In this document: one piece after another, positions 28,826 to 37,515 of the stretch | Numbering within the stretch: the first letter of the stretch is position 1 | Layout of the letters: the number at the start of each line of letters is the position of its first letter | Source of the DNA: Arthrobacter sp. 35W | GTDB lineage: Bacteria > Actinomycetota > Actinomycetes > Actinomycetales > Micrococcaceae | Length of the DNA stretch: 64,000 bases | Direction of reading: 5' to 3' | NCBI RefSeq assembly: GCF_000482545.1 | Contig: NZ_KI519455.1 | Location: forward strand, 558,001 to 622,000 | Notes under the pieces: model-generated | What the model was told of the DNA's origin: nothing | Databases searched by the model: none | What the model saw: the letters and a program-made list of their open reading frames with translations, nothing else | Made by a program: the position numbers and the translations under genes

Positions 28826-29730
28826 GCTGCGGCCCTCCGGGCGTCGGCGCCGCCCCAGCGGACGGTCCGGTGCCGGAGCAGGGCCAGCGCCACCAGCTTC
28901 AGTTTGACGTGGTTCGGCACACTCACACGGTTGCCGAGCAGCGTCCCCGCCGGGGTGCGCTCCAGCCTGTCGGCCAGTTCGCTGAACAACAGCAGCGAGG
29001 CCTCGACCGCGCTGCGGCAGCCATGGGGCAGTTGCCAGATGGCTGCCGCCGCCACCCCAAGATCACTGCGGATGTCTGCCAGCAGGAGGTCCTTTTCCCC
29101 TTCGCTCACCCTCCCCGGGTCAAGGTCGGGAAAGTAGCTGCGCCCCCGGCCACGGTAGTCCTGTTCCAGATCGCGCAGAAAGTTGACCTTTTGGAACGCG
29201 GCGCCAAGCCTGCACGCACCATGGTCCAGGACGGCGAACCGATCCGGGGCAATCGCCTCGCCGAGCAGAAACCCACGCAGGCACATCTGCCCCACCACTT
29301 CGGCCGAACCGTGGACGTACTGGGCAAAGCTCTCGGCCGAATGCAACCCAGCCGCCAGGTCACGGCGCATGGAGGCGAAGAAGGGCGTGGTGAGGGATGC
29401 GTCTATGCCCACCTCCCGGGCCGTCAACGCAAAGGCGTGGACCACCAGGTTTCCCGAATATCCACTCTCCACAGCCACCATCAGCTCCTGTTCAAGCTGG
29501 TCCAGGCATTCCCGGATGCGTTCCGGGCTGGCACCGGCCTGCTCCCCCGCGCCGTCGACGATTTCATCGGCAATGCGCACCAGCGCATAGATGTTTTCCA
29601 CGTGCCGGCGCATGGGGGCGGCCAGCAGCCGGCTCGCCAGGGCGAAGGATGTGGAGTATCTGCGGATCACCACGGCAGCGGCCTCGTGTGCGACCTCGCT
29701 GTAGAGCTGGTGCGCAGCCTTGGCATTCAT
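28822..29730 (-). CDS. crtB: Phytoene synthase
   Basis: The protein has 302 residues. The first Asp-rich region is ALVRIADEIVDG, and the squalene/phytoene synthase signature is GAAFQKVNFLRDLEQDYRGRGRSYFP. It joins two GGPP to phytoene. The ATG at 29730 shares one base with the crtE stop, so the two are coupled. Confidence 0.94.
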   Translation of the reverse strand: MNAKAAHQLYSEVAHEAAAVVIRRYSTSFALASRLLAAPMRRHVENIYALVRIADEIVDGAGEQAGASPERIRECLDQLEQELMVAVESGYSGNLVVHAFALTAREVGIDASLTTPFFASMRRDLAAGLHSAESFAQYVHGSAEVVGQMCLRGFLLGEAIAPDRFAVLDHGACRLGAAFQKVNFLRDLEQDYRGRGRSYFPDLDPGRVSEGEKDLLLADIRSDLGVAAAAIWQLPHGCRSAVEASLLLFSELADRLERTPAGTLLGNRVSVPNHVKLKLVALALLRHRTVRWGGADARRAAA

Positions 29731-30824
29731 CAGTGGTTCCTCGCGGTGGCCTCGGCCAACAGCCCCTCGATGGCTGCCTGCAGGGGAGCCCCCAGCCCGG
29801 ACGAGGTGAGCAGCTCCCGGCCCCGCTGGGCGTACGCGGCGGCAACGGCCTGGACGTGGTCCCGGGCTCCGCACTGCTCCAGCAGCCTGCGGATGTCCGC
29901 AAAGTCCTGGCTGGATGGTTCACTCTTGCGCTGGATCCTGGCAATCTCGGACCATTCACGCGTCCCCGCGGCATGGGCCATCAGCAAGGTGAACTTGCCT
30001 TCCGCGAGGTCGCTGGTGGTGCTCTTGCCGGTGGTCGAACTCTTTCCGAAGACGCCCAGCAGATCGTCCACCAGTTGGTAGGCCACACCGGTGTTCTCGC
30101 CGATTGCTGCCAGGGTGTCCTCCACATGGGCGCCGGCGCCGGCCAGAATGGCACCGGCGCGCAGCGGCGCCTCGAAGGAGTAGACGGCCGTCTTGAGCCG
30201 GGTCATGCCCAGCACCGCGTGGGCATCCGGCCCCTTTCCGAAGGCGGAGCCCGGCCCCAGGGCGGAATAGGCCAGATCCAGCATCTCTCCGGCGGCCGAG
30301 GAGAAAACGGCTTCATCCAGGAGGTCCAAAAGTTTCGCACGCACCGGCGCTGCCACATCGGTGCGGCCCAGCAGGGTGAAGGCACCGGCCAGCGCAAGGT
30401 CTCCGGCAATGATTGCCGCCGACTGGCCCCGGTGGTCGGCGGCGCGGCTGTCCAGCCCAGCCACGGCCAGGGAGGACCTGTAGTGCCCCGCAATGTTGGG
30501 GCGTCCCCTGCGCCGGAAATCATTGTCGATGACGTCGTCGTGGATCACCAGCGCGGTGTGCAGCAGCTCAAACGCGGCACCCACCTGCGCCGCGGCGCCT
30601 AGGTCGCGGCCGCCCAGACCCGCGTAGCTTGCCATCACCAGCTTCGGCCGCAGCCGCTTTCCACCTCCCGCGCTTTTGCGCAGCAGCTGCCACATGGTGG
30701 TGTAGACGCCGTCCAGCCCGCCCGCCCTCGCCATGCCGTGCTCGAAGAACTCGTCAAGCACACGGTCCACCTCGGCGGTGTCGTCGGACACTGCCTCTAG
30801 TTCATCGGGGAATCCGAGAGTCAT
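29730..30824 (-). CDS. crtE: Geranylgeranyl diphosphate synthase
   Basis: The protein has 364 residues and is an all-trans polyprenyl synthase. The first Asp-rich motif is HDDVID (D96, D97, D100) and the second is VDDLLGVFG. GGGKRLRPKLVM is the substrate lysine-arginine loop. It makes the C20 precursor and is the first gene of the carotenoid operon, divergent from idi across a 56-bp region that holds a palindrome. Confidence 0.92.
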   Translation of the reverse strand: MTLGFPDELEAVSDDTAEVDRVLDEFFEHGMARAGGLDGVYTTMWQLLRKSAGGGKRLRPKLVMASYAGLGGRDLGAAAQVGAAFELLHTALVIHDDVIDNDFRRRGRPNIAGHYRSSLAVAGLDSRAADHRGQSAAIIAGDLALAGAFTLLGRTDVAAPVRAKLLDLLDEAVFSSAAGEMLDLAYSALGPGSAFGKGPDAHAVLGMTRLKTAVYSFEAPLRAGAILAGAGAHVEDTLAAIGENTGVAYQLVDDLLGVFGKSSTTGKSTTSDLAEGKFTLLMAHAAGTREWSEIARIQRKSEPSSQDFADIRRLLEQCGARDHVQAVAAAYAQRGRELLTSSGLGAPLQAAIEGLLAEATARNH

Positions 30825-30844
30825 AGCTTCAGTAAACAGGAAAG

Positions 30845-30863
30845 TATTTCGAAAATCGAGATA
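30845..30863. promoter_or_regulatory. Imperfect palindrome between crtE and idi (possible MarR operator)
   Basis: TATTTCGAAAATCGAGATA reads as an inverted repeat TATTTCGA-AAA-TCGAGATA with one mismatch per arm. It occupies the short divergent promoter region. MarR-type repressors of C50-carotenoid operons (CrtR) are known in related actinobacteria, and a MarR gene is next to idi here. The link is inferred. Confidence 0.5.
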
Positions 30864-30880
30864 GTTGTATGGTGGATTCT

Positions 30881-31432
30881 ATGAGCACGTCCACGCGGCA
30901 GATGGCCGCTCCCGAGCAGGTGGTCCTCCTTGACCGCTTCGGGGCTGCCGTCGGCGCGGCGGACAAGGACACCGTCCATTCGACAGCCACACCGCTGCAT
31001 CTGGCCTTTTCGGCCTACGTCTTCAACCCTGCCGGCGAACTGCTGGTGACGCGGCGCGCCCTGGGCAAGAAGACCTGGCCCGGCGTCTGGACCAACTCAT
31101 TTTGCGGGCACCCGGCCCCGGGCGAAGACAGCGGGGACGCAGTGCGGCGGCGTGGGCGCCAGGAACTGGGGATCACCGTGGTGGACCTGCGGCTGCTGCT
31201 GCCCGATTTCAGCTACCGCGCCACCGATGCCTCGGGGATTGTGGAGAACGAATTCTGCCCGGTCTACTCGGCCCGGTGCGCCACGGATCCGGTGCCAAAC
31301 CCCGGCGAGGTGGCGGAGTGCAGATGGGTGGATGCCGCCGGACTGCGCGCTGCAGTGGCCGCCGCACCGTGGGCCTTCAGCCCGTGGATGGCGCTGCAGC
31401 TGCCTCAACTGGAGGGGCTGGTGCTCCCATGA
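30881..31432 (+). CDS. idi: Isopentenyl-diphosphate delta-isomerase type I
   Basis: The protein has 183 residues from the ATG at 30881, which has GGTGG upstream (an ATG at 30869 would add four). The active-site Cys is in TNSFCGHPAPGE, and the Glu-rich Nudix-like helix is RRRGRQELGI; ENEFCPVYSA carries the second essential Glu. It equilibrates IPP and DMAPP, supplying the divergent carotenoid operon. Its last 28 bp overlap the convergent MarR gene. Confidence 0.92.
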   Translation: MSTSTRQMAAPEQVVLLDRFGAAVGAADKDTVHSTATPLHLAFSAYVFNPAGELLVTRRALGKKTWPGVWTNSFCGHPAPGEDSGDAVRRRGRQELGITVVDLRLLLPDFSYRATDASGIVENEFCPVYSARCATDPVPNPGEVAECRWVDAAGLRAAVAAAPWAFSPWMALQLPQLEGLVLP

Positions 31433-32028
31433 GGGTCCGCCGCCCGGCCTGGCGATGCCGGGGAGCCCGGGAACTCCGGCGAGCCGGACACCGTGGAACG
31501 GGCGCGGCCAATGGCCTGGGTCAGTTCGGGGACGAGCTCCCGCAGGACGGCCAATTCGGCTTCGCTGCGCCGGCCGATCACCGCCATCATCTCCCGCGCC
31601 ATCGGGACGAACGCCGCGGCTCCGGTTTCACGCGCGCTGGGCGTGGAGCCAATGTCCACCGAGCGCCGGTCCCGGGCGCTTCTGCTGCGCACCAAATGGC
31701 CGGAGGCGCCAAGCCTGTCGATCACAGCGGTGGTGGCCGCGGAACTAAGCATCAGCTCCTCGGCAAGCGCCCCGGGCGTAATGGCGGCACCGTTCCGCTC
31801 CGCCCCCATGACAGCGTTGAGGGCGTGCATCTCGCGGCGGGAGAGGCCGGCGGCCCTGCCCGCCGCCTCGACGTAGCGTTCGGCTTCGACGGTGAAGGCC
31901 CGCAGCATCATCAGCACATCCAGCCCAGCGTAGTCCTGGCGCTGGGGAGGGCCGCCGGACGGATGCGTCGGCGGATCCGCGGCGGCGGCTCTCTTGGGGG
32001 GGTGGGCACTGCTGGGCATAGCATCCAT
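31405..32028 (-). CDS. MarR-family transcriptional regulator (candidate carotenoid regulator)
   Basis: The protein has 207 residues. The winged helix region has LSRREMHALNAVMGAERNG...LAEELMLSSAATTAVIDRLGASGHLVRSRSARDRRSVDIG. It has extended Pro-rich ends. GGAGGA supports the ATG at 32028. By position and by analogy with CrtR it is a candidate repressor of crtE-idi; the palindrome at 30845 is a possible target. Confidence 0.82.
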   Translation of the reverse strand: MDAMPSSAHPPKRAAAADPPTHPSGGPPQRQDYAGLDVLMMLRAFTVEAERYVEAAGRAAGLSRREMHALNAVMGAERNGAAITPGALAEELMLSSAATTAVIDRLGASGHLVRSRSARDRRSVDIGSTPSARETGAAAFVPMAREMMAVIGRRSEAELAVLRELVPELTQAIGRARSTVSGSPEFPGSPASPGRAADPHGSTSPSS

Positions 32029-32117
32029 CGTATTCCTCCTTCAGCCCACCAGCGCCGGGCTTCCGCCCACCAGCAACGTGGCGGAACACCCACCACCATT
32101 GAAGGGGGTGCACGGCG

Positions 32118-33656
32118 GTGACGAATCCCTCATTGGTGCTGGCCACCGGTGCAACCGGGTATGTGGGCGGCCGCCTGGTCCCGCTCCTGCTGGCCGCCGG
32201 GTACACGGTCAGGCTGCTGGTCCGCTCCCCCGGGAAGCTGGCAGGGGTGCCCTGGCGCGACGACGTCGAGATCGTCCAGGGTGATCTGAGCATCCCGGAA
32301 TCCCTGCCCGCCGCCCTCGGCGGCGTCCACACAGTCTTCTATCTGGTCCATTCAATGGGCTCCGGCCGGGATTTTGAGGCCATGGAACTCCGGCAGGCCG
32401 CGGCGATGGCCGCTGCCGCCGAAACCGCCCACGTCAAGCGCATCGTCTATCTGGGCGGCCTGCACCGCAAGGGCGACCACCTCTCAACCCACATGCGCTC
32501 GCGCGCCGCCGTCGGTGAAACGTTCCTCGCCGGCGCCGTTCCCGCCGTCGTCTTCCAGGCCGGGATCATCACCGGCTCCGGATCGGCGTCGTTCGAAATG
32601 GTTCGGCATCTGACCGAGAACCTGCCGTTGATGCCGGCCCCCAGCTGGGTTGCCAACCTGGTGGAACCCATCGCCATCCGCGATGTCCTGCACTATCTGG
32701 TGGCTGCACCGTCGCTGCCGGCGGCGCTGAACCGCACCTTTGACATCGGTTCGGGGGAAACCTTCACCTATGCGGCGATGATGTACGGCTACGCGCATGA
32801 GGCCGGCCTGTCCCAGCGCTACGTCTTTGCCCTGCCCATCCCCGCGCCCAAACTGGCCGGCTGGTGGGTGGCGTTGGCGACGCCCATCCCCCATTCCATG
32901 GCCGTTCCCCTGGTGGAGTCGCTGCAGAACGACGCCGTGGCGGGCGAGCACGACATCGATGGGGTCATTCCCAGGCCCGACGGCGGATTGACCGGCTACC
33001 GGGAGTCGCTGCGGCTCGCACTGGGCAAGATCGACGCGGGCACCGTGGAGACCACGTGGGCCTCGGCCTCGGGCAATGCCCCCTCCCAGCCGCTGCCCAG
33101 CGACCCGGAATGGGCGGGCCAGAGCGTCTACACCGACAGGCGGGAACGCCGCAGCACGGTGGCCCCGCGCCACGTCTGGGCGGTCATTGAGGGCATTGGG
33201 GGCCTCAATGGCTGGTACTCCTGGCCGGCCGCCTGGGTGGTCCGCGGCCTCGCCGACAAGCTGGTGGGCGGTGCGGGGCACAACCGCGGGCGGCGGCACG
33301 CCTCCCGGCTTCAGCCCGGCGACGCCGTGGACTGGTGGCGGGTGGAAACCCTGGAGCCAGGGCATCTGCTGCGCCTGCGGGCCGAAATGAAGGTACCCGG
33401 CGATGCTTGGCTGGAGTTCGCCGCCGAGCCCGACGGCGGCGGCACCGTCTACATCCAGCGCGCCATCTACTTCCCCCGCGGTGTGCTGGGAAAGCTCTAC
33501 TGGTGGGCCATCCTACCCTTCCACGGGCTCATCTTCCCCTCGATGGCAAGGAACATTCTGGCCAAGGCCGCGCACCTGGAATCTGCTGCCGAGCAAGGAC
33601 CGGCCGCCGGGCTGGAGCCCGGCGGCCGAACCCCGCCACCCGGCGGCGGGGGCTAG
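32118..33656 (+). CDS. NAD(P)-binding atypical SDR fused to a C-terminal SRPBCC/DUF2867 domain
   Basis: The protein has 512 residues. The N-terminal half is a Rossmann fold (LVLATGATGYVGGRLVPLLLAAG) with YLVHSMGSG and an NmrA-like strand pattern. The C-terminal part from about residue 335 (VAPRHVWAVIEGIGGLNGWYSWP) is a polyketide-cyclase-like DUF2867 domain. Such proteins are often found near carotenoid or membrane redox genes, but no substrate is known. The GTG start has AGGGGG upstream. Its stop TAG shares three bases with the stop of the convergent Nudix gene (CTAG). An 11- to 12-bp GC stem inside its last codons probably terminates both transcripts. Confidence 0.8.
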   Translation: MTNPSLVLATGATGYVGGRLVPLLLAAGYTVRLLVRSPGKLAGVPWRDDVEIVQGDLSIPESLPAALGGVHTVFYLVHSMGSGRDFEAMELRQAAAMAAAAETAHVKRIVYLGGLHRKGDHLSTHMRSRAAVGETFLAGAVPAVVFQAGIITGSGSASFEMVRHLTENLPLMPAPSWVANLVEPIAIRDVLHYLVAAPSLPAALNRTFDIGSGETFTYAAMMYGYAHEAGLSQRYVFALPIPAPKLAGWWVALATPIPHSMAVPLVESLQNDAVAGEHDIDGVIPRPDGGLTGYRESLRLALGKIDAGTVETTWASASGNAPSQPLPSDPEWAGQSVYTDRRERRSTVAPRHVWAVIEGIGGLNGWYSWPAAWVVRGLADKLVGGAGHNRGRRHASRLQPGDAVDWWRVETLEPGHLLRLRAEMKVPGDAWLEFAAEPDGGGTVYIQRAIYFPRGVLGKLYWWAILPFHGLIFPSMARNILAKAAHLESAAEQGPAAGLEPGGRTPPPGGGG

Positions 33657-34594
33657 CGTTCGCGGGCCGCGGCGCCTTCCGAGGCCGGGGCCACGTCCAC
33701 CTCGAGGAGGAACTGGTCCTCCGCGTGCACCAGCCGGGGCTGGTAGGCCACGGTGGGGCGCTTGTGGTTCAGGTAGGCGATGCAGCCGCGGGCCGCCGCC
33801 ACCTTCTCCAGGATGATCTCCGCCCCCGGAACCGTCAGCTCCTCCAGGGTCAGGCCAACGGTGTTGGGTGCGCCGATCTCATCGCCCAGGGCCGTGCCCG
33901 CGCGGCCGGCCACCAGATCCCCGGCGCACACCCAGCGGCCCCAGACACCCTTGCTCTGAAGCAACGCCGGCTCCTGGTTCACGGGAGCGGCAGCGGCAAA
34001 GTAGCGGGTGTTGAAGCGCCGGTGCATGAAGTCAGGGCTGACCCAGTTGACCAGCGGCTTGAGCAGATCGGTGCGCAGGGCCAGCCCACGCCGCCCCAGC
34101 ATCTCCGCAAAGGTCTTGTCCTGGGCGGCGATGGCCTCGCGGGCCTTCATCCACTCGGCGCTCTGCACACCCTCCACCAGGGAGGATGCATCGGGGCCGG
34201 CCAGCAGGATGCCGGTTTCCTCGAAGGTTTCCCGGATCGCCGCCACCACGTGCCGGCGGGCCAGCACCTCGTCGTCCATGCCCATCGACTTGGCCCACTG
34301 GGCGGGCGAGGGGCCCACCCAGTCCATGGCGTCGTCGTCGGCGGTTTCGATGCTGCCGCCGGGGAAGGCAACGATCCCCAGCGGCGAGGCGCCGCTGCGA
34401 TAGCCAAGATAGGTCTGCAGGCCGGACGGACCGTCCTTGAGCAGCACCACCGAGGAGGCGAAACGTGGCTTGCTGGGGGTTCGTCCACCGAAGTCCACCC
34501 AGGCCTGGGCGGCCTCCCGCTGGTCGGGGTGGAGCGGGAAGAACCGCTTTGCTGGGGGCTTGGCGCCCGCAGCGTTGTTACTCGAATTCAGCAA
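33653..34594 (-). CDS. Nudix hydrolase with extended domain
   Basis: The protein has 313 residues. The Nudix box begins FPGGSIETADDDAMD and is completed, after an unusual insert, by VAAIRETFEETGILLAG, which holds the catalytic REx2EE. The family is the NUDIX group with a C-terminal extension; the substrate is unknown. It overlaps the ridA-like gene by 17 bp at its start, so the two form one unit. Confidence 0.8.
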   Translation of the reverse strand: MLNSSNNAAGAKPPAKRFFPLHPDQREAAQAWVDFGGRTPSKPRFASSVVLLKDGPSGLQTYLGYRSGASPLGIVAFPGGSIETADDDAMDWVGPSPAQWAKSMGMDDEVLARRHVVAAIRETFEETGILLAGPDASSLVEGVQSAEWMKAREAIAAQDKTFAEMLGRRGLALRTDLLKPLVNWVSPDFMHRRFNTRYFAAAAPVNQEPALLQSKGVWGRWVCAGDLVAGRAGTALGDEIGAPNTVGLTLEELTVPGAEIILEKVAAARGCIAYLNHKRPTVAYQPRLVHAEDQFLLEVDVAPASEGAAARER

Positions 34595-35066
34595 TCAGCT
34601 CTACCTCTACCGGGGAATCCAGCGGCAGCACCGCGACACCCACCGCGGAGCGCGAGTGCACGCCCTTCTCGCCAAAAACCTCGCCCAGCAGCTCGGAGGC
34701 GCCGTTGATGACGCCGGGCTGGCCGGTGAAGGAAAGATCGGAGGACACGAAGCCCACGACCTTCACGATGCGGGTGACGCGGTCCAGGTTGCCGATGACG
34801 CTCTTGACGGCGGCCAGCGCGTTGATGGCGCAGGTGGCGGCCAGGGCCTTGGCCTCCTCGGGGGAAACGCCCTCGGCGCCGACCTTGCCCGTAGCTGTGA
34901 GTTTGCCGTCAATAAACGGCAGCTGCCCGGAGGTGTAGACGTGGTTGCCGGAGACGACGGCGGGCACGTAGGCGGCCACGGGTGCGGCGACGGCGGGCAG
35001 GGCCAGGCCCAGCTCGGCCAGACGTGCCTCGATGGCCGAAGTTGCTTGGTTCTGTGCGGAATCCAT
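34578..35066 (-). CDS. RidA family protein (reactive intermediate deaminase-like)
   Basis: The protein has 162 residues. The YjgF/YER057c fold is shown by AAYVPAVVSGNHVYTSGQLPF and the C-terminal SAVGVAVLPLDSPVEVELIAEFE. The usual catalytic Arg (R105 in E. coli RidA, in RxxV) is not in its normal place; RSAVGVAVLPL offers one candidate. It may deaminate enamine or imine metabolites. It begins 2 bp after the DUF4177 gene. Confidence 0.83.
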   Translation of the reverse strand: MDSAQNQATSAIEARLAELGLALPAVAAPVAAYVPAVVSGNHVYTSGQLPFIDGKLTATGKVGAEGVSPEEAKALAATCAINALAAVKSVIGNLDRVTRIVKVVGFVSSDLSFTGQPGVINGASELLGEVFGEKGVHSRSAVGVAVLPLDSPVEVELIAEFE

Positions 35067-35068
35067 GG

Positions 35069-35224
35069 CTATGCCTTCTCCCTCTTCAGGTAGGCAACCA
35101 GGCCGTTTCCATCGGGCCCGGGGACAACCTGGACCAGCTCCCAGCCGTCAGCCCCCCACTGGTCGAGGATGGCCTTCGTGGCGTGGATGATGAGCGGAAT
35201 CGTGGCGTACTCCCATTTGGTCAT
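35069..35224 (-). CDS. DUF4177 mini-protein
   Basis: A 51-residue protein beginning MTKWEYATIPLIIHATKAIL and containing QWGADGWELVQVVPG, the hallmark of DUF4177. The ATG at 35224 follows AAGAAAG. It lies directly upstream of ridA (2-bp gap) and is convergently spaced against pbp. Function unknown. It is short and easily missed in automated annotation. Confidence 0.8.
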   Translation of the reverse strand: MTKWEYATIPLIIHATKAILDQWGADGWELVQVVPGPDGNGLVAYLKREKA

Positions 35225-35248
35225 GAAAGAAAGATTAGCCCGTGCCGG

Positions 35249-35254
35249 TAAACT
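35249..35254 (+). promoter_or_regulatory. Possible -10 element of a leaderless penicillin-binding protein mRNA
   Basis: TAAACT ends six bases before the ATG at 35261. No Shine-Dalgarno sequence precedes this ATG. Confidence 0.4.
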
Positions 35255-35260
35255 GGAAAA

Positions 35261-37510
35261 ATGGCAGCACAGAAGAACCCCCTTTTCGATACCGCCACCA
35301 CCCTGGGAAAGCTAGTACTTTTCCTTGGTGTGAGCGCCATTTGTGGTGTCCTGGTAGCGGGGCTGATGGTTCCCGCCGTCGCCCTCACAGGAAACACCGC
35401 AAGCAGTTCTATCAGCTTTTTTGATGATCTGCCGGGGGAACTGGAGATCGGCGCGCCGGCCCAGTCCACGAAGATTCTGGCGAACGATGGCTCCGAGCTG
35501 GCCACCTTCTACGACCAGAACCGTGTGGAGGTGGGCCTGGACGCGATGTCCCCGTTCATCAAGGACGGCATCATCGCCATTGAGGACTCCCGCTTCTACG
35601 AGCACGGCGGCATCGACTCCACAGGCATCCTGCGCGCCGCAGCCTCCATGGTGCAGGGCGGAAGCCGCCAGGGCGCCTCAACGATCACCCAGCAGTACGT
35701 GAACAACGTGATCATCCAGACCAAGGCCGCTGCCGGCCAAACGGATGAGGTCAAGCTGGGCTCGGACAAGGGCCTTGGCGACAAGGTCCGCGAGATCAAG
35801 CTGGCCATTGCGCTGGAGAAGAAGTACTCCAAGGACGACGTGCTGAAGGGCTACCTGAACATCGTCTACTTCGCCAACAACAACTACGGCATCGAAGCCG
35901 CCAGCGACTACTACTTTGGCGTGCATGCCAAGGATCTGACCCTGGCCCAGGCCGCCGTGCTGGCCGGCGTGGTCAACAGCCCCAGCTTCTACGATCCGGT
36001 GGTGAACCCGGAGAACGCACAGTCCCGCCGCGACATGGTGCTGGGCAAGATGCTCGAGCAGAACAAGATCGACAAGGCGCAGTACGACGAGGCCATCGCC
36101 ACGCCCCTGGTGCTGAACATCCACCAGAACAAGAACGGCTGCGTCTCCGCCGTCCGGGCCGAGTACTTCTGCAACTACATCACGCACCTGATCACCAACG
36201 ATCCCGCGTACGGCGCCACCGTGGACGACAGGAACAAGCTGCTCAACCAGGGCGGCCTGACGATCAAGACCACGCTCAACCCTGTCATGCAGGACACCAT
36301 GCAGGCCCAGATCAACACCATCCTGCCGATGGACAACAACCCGGACAAGGTGGGCCACTCGATGGTCTCCGTACAGCCGGGGACCGGCCAGATCCTGGCC
36401 ATGGCGCAGAACACCATGTACAACGCCCCCGAGGGCCAGTGGAGCAGCGACTACAACTTCAACGTTGATTCCTACGACGGCAATGGCGGCTCGCTTGGCG
36501 GTGCCCCCGGCTTCGCCGCGGGTTCCACCTTGAAGCCCTTCATCTTCGCCGAGTGGCTGAACTCCGGCCACACCCTCAATGAGATCGTCAACGGCCAGAC
36601 GCGCCGCTATCCGGCGTCCTTCCAATGGAAGAACAGCTGTGGCACCACCACCGGCGTCTACGACTCCTCCAACCCGGCCGCTGACAAGGACCTCCAGAAT
36701 GCCTCCCCGGACTTCTACCGCCAGATGACGGCGCTGGAGGGTCTGTACAACTCCTTCAACACGGCAACCTTTGCCGAGGCAGCCAAGCTGGACTTCTGCA
36801 ATATCCAGAAGATGATGACCGCCGCGGGAATCCATGACAGCCGCGACGGCAAGAGCCCCTACGACATGTCCAAGACAGCCAACCTGATCGGTGCCGAGCC
36901 GGTGTCCCCGATGACCATGGCCGCCTCCTTCGCGACCTTCGCTTCCGGCGGCATCCACTGCGACCCGATCGCCATGCTGGAGATCACCGACAACCTGGGC
37001 AACAAGTACCCTGTGCCGAACGCCAACTGCCAGCAGACCATCAAGCCCGAGGTCGCCGCCGGTGTCACAGTGGCCCTGCAGGATGTACTCAAGAAGGGCT
37101 CCGGCTACCAGATCCCGCTGAAGTACCCGGCCGGCGCCAAGACCGGTACCACCAACGTTTCCGAGCAGACCTGGACCGTGGGCTTCACCAAGGGCCTGTC
37201 CACCGCCTCGTGGGTGGGCAACCTGGATCTGGGATCACGCTCCTCCAACGGCCTGCTCATCGCCGGCAAGCGCATCGACTACGTTGACGGCGCCACCTAT
37301 GCGGGCAAGTCCTGGCAGCAGTACATGAACGCCGTCGCTGGCAACTTCGACACCAGCGGCTTCCCGAGCCCGCCGGCCAGCATGGTCAACGCTCCGTCCA
37401 AGGCCACCACAACGCCGGTGCAGCCCTCCGCCCCGGCGCAGACGCAGACGGACACCAAGGACAATTCCTCAAGCAACTCGTCCAGCAACTCCTCGGACAA
37501 GAAGGACTAG
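35261..37510 (+). CDS. Class A penicillin-binding protein (transglycosylase/transpeptidase)
   Basis: The protein has 749 residues. A membrane anchor spans about residues 17-43. The GT51 glycosyltransferase has catalytic E108 in IAIEDSRFYEHGGID and the ASTITQQYVNN motif. The transpeptidase has SxxK at 422-425 (STLK), SFN at 498-500 and KTGT at 627-630. It polymerises and cross-links peptidoglycan outside the membrane. A Ser/Asn-rich tail follows; no PASTA repeats are seen, unlike mycobacterial PonA2. It is followed five bases later by the metallophosphoesterase gene. Confidence 0.93.
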   Translation: MAAQKNPLFDTATTLGKLVLFLGVSAICGVLVAGLMVPAVALTGNTASSSISFFDDLPGELEIGAPAQSTKILANDGSELATFYDQNRVEVGLDAMSPFIKDGIIAIEDSRFYEHGGIDSTGILRAAASMVQGGSRQGASTITQQYVNNVIIQTKAAAGQTDEVKLGSDKGLGDKVREIKLAIALEKKYSKDDVLKGYLNIVYFANNNYGIEAASDYYFGVHAKDLTLAQAAVLAGVVNSPSFYDPVVNPENAQSRRDMVLGKMLEQNKIDKAQYDEAIATPLVLNIHQNKNGCVSAVRAEYFCNYITHLITNDPAYGATVDDRNKLLNQGGLTIKTTLNPVMQDTMQAQINTILPMDNNPDKVGHSMVSVQPGTGQILAMAQNTMYNAPEGQWSSDYNFNVDSYDGNGGSLGGAPGFAAGSTLKPFIFAEWLNSGHTLNEIVNGQTRRYPASFQWKNSCGTTTGVYDSSNPAADKDLQNASPDFYRQMTALEGLYNSFNTATFAEAAKLDFCNIQKMMTAAGIHDSRDGKSPYDMSKTANLIGAEPVSPMTMAASFATFASGGIHCDPIAMLEITDNLGNKYPVPNANCQQTIKPEVAAGVTVALQDVLKKGSGYQIPLKYPAGAKTGTTNVSEQTWTVGFTKGLSTASWVGNLDLGSRSSNGLLIAGKRIDYVDGATYAGKSWQQYMNAVAGNFDTSGFPSPPASMVNAPSKATTTPVQPSAPAQTQTDTKDNSSSNSSSNSSDKKD

Positions 37511-37515
37511 CAGCC

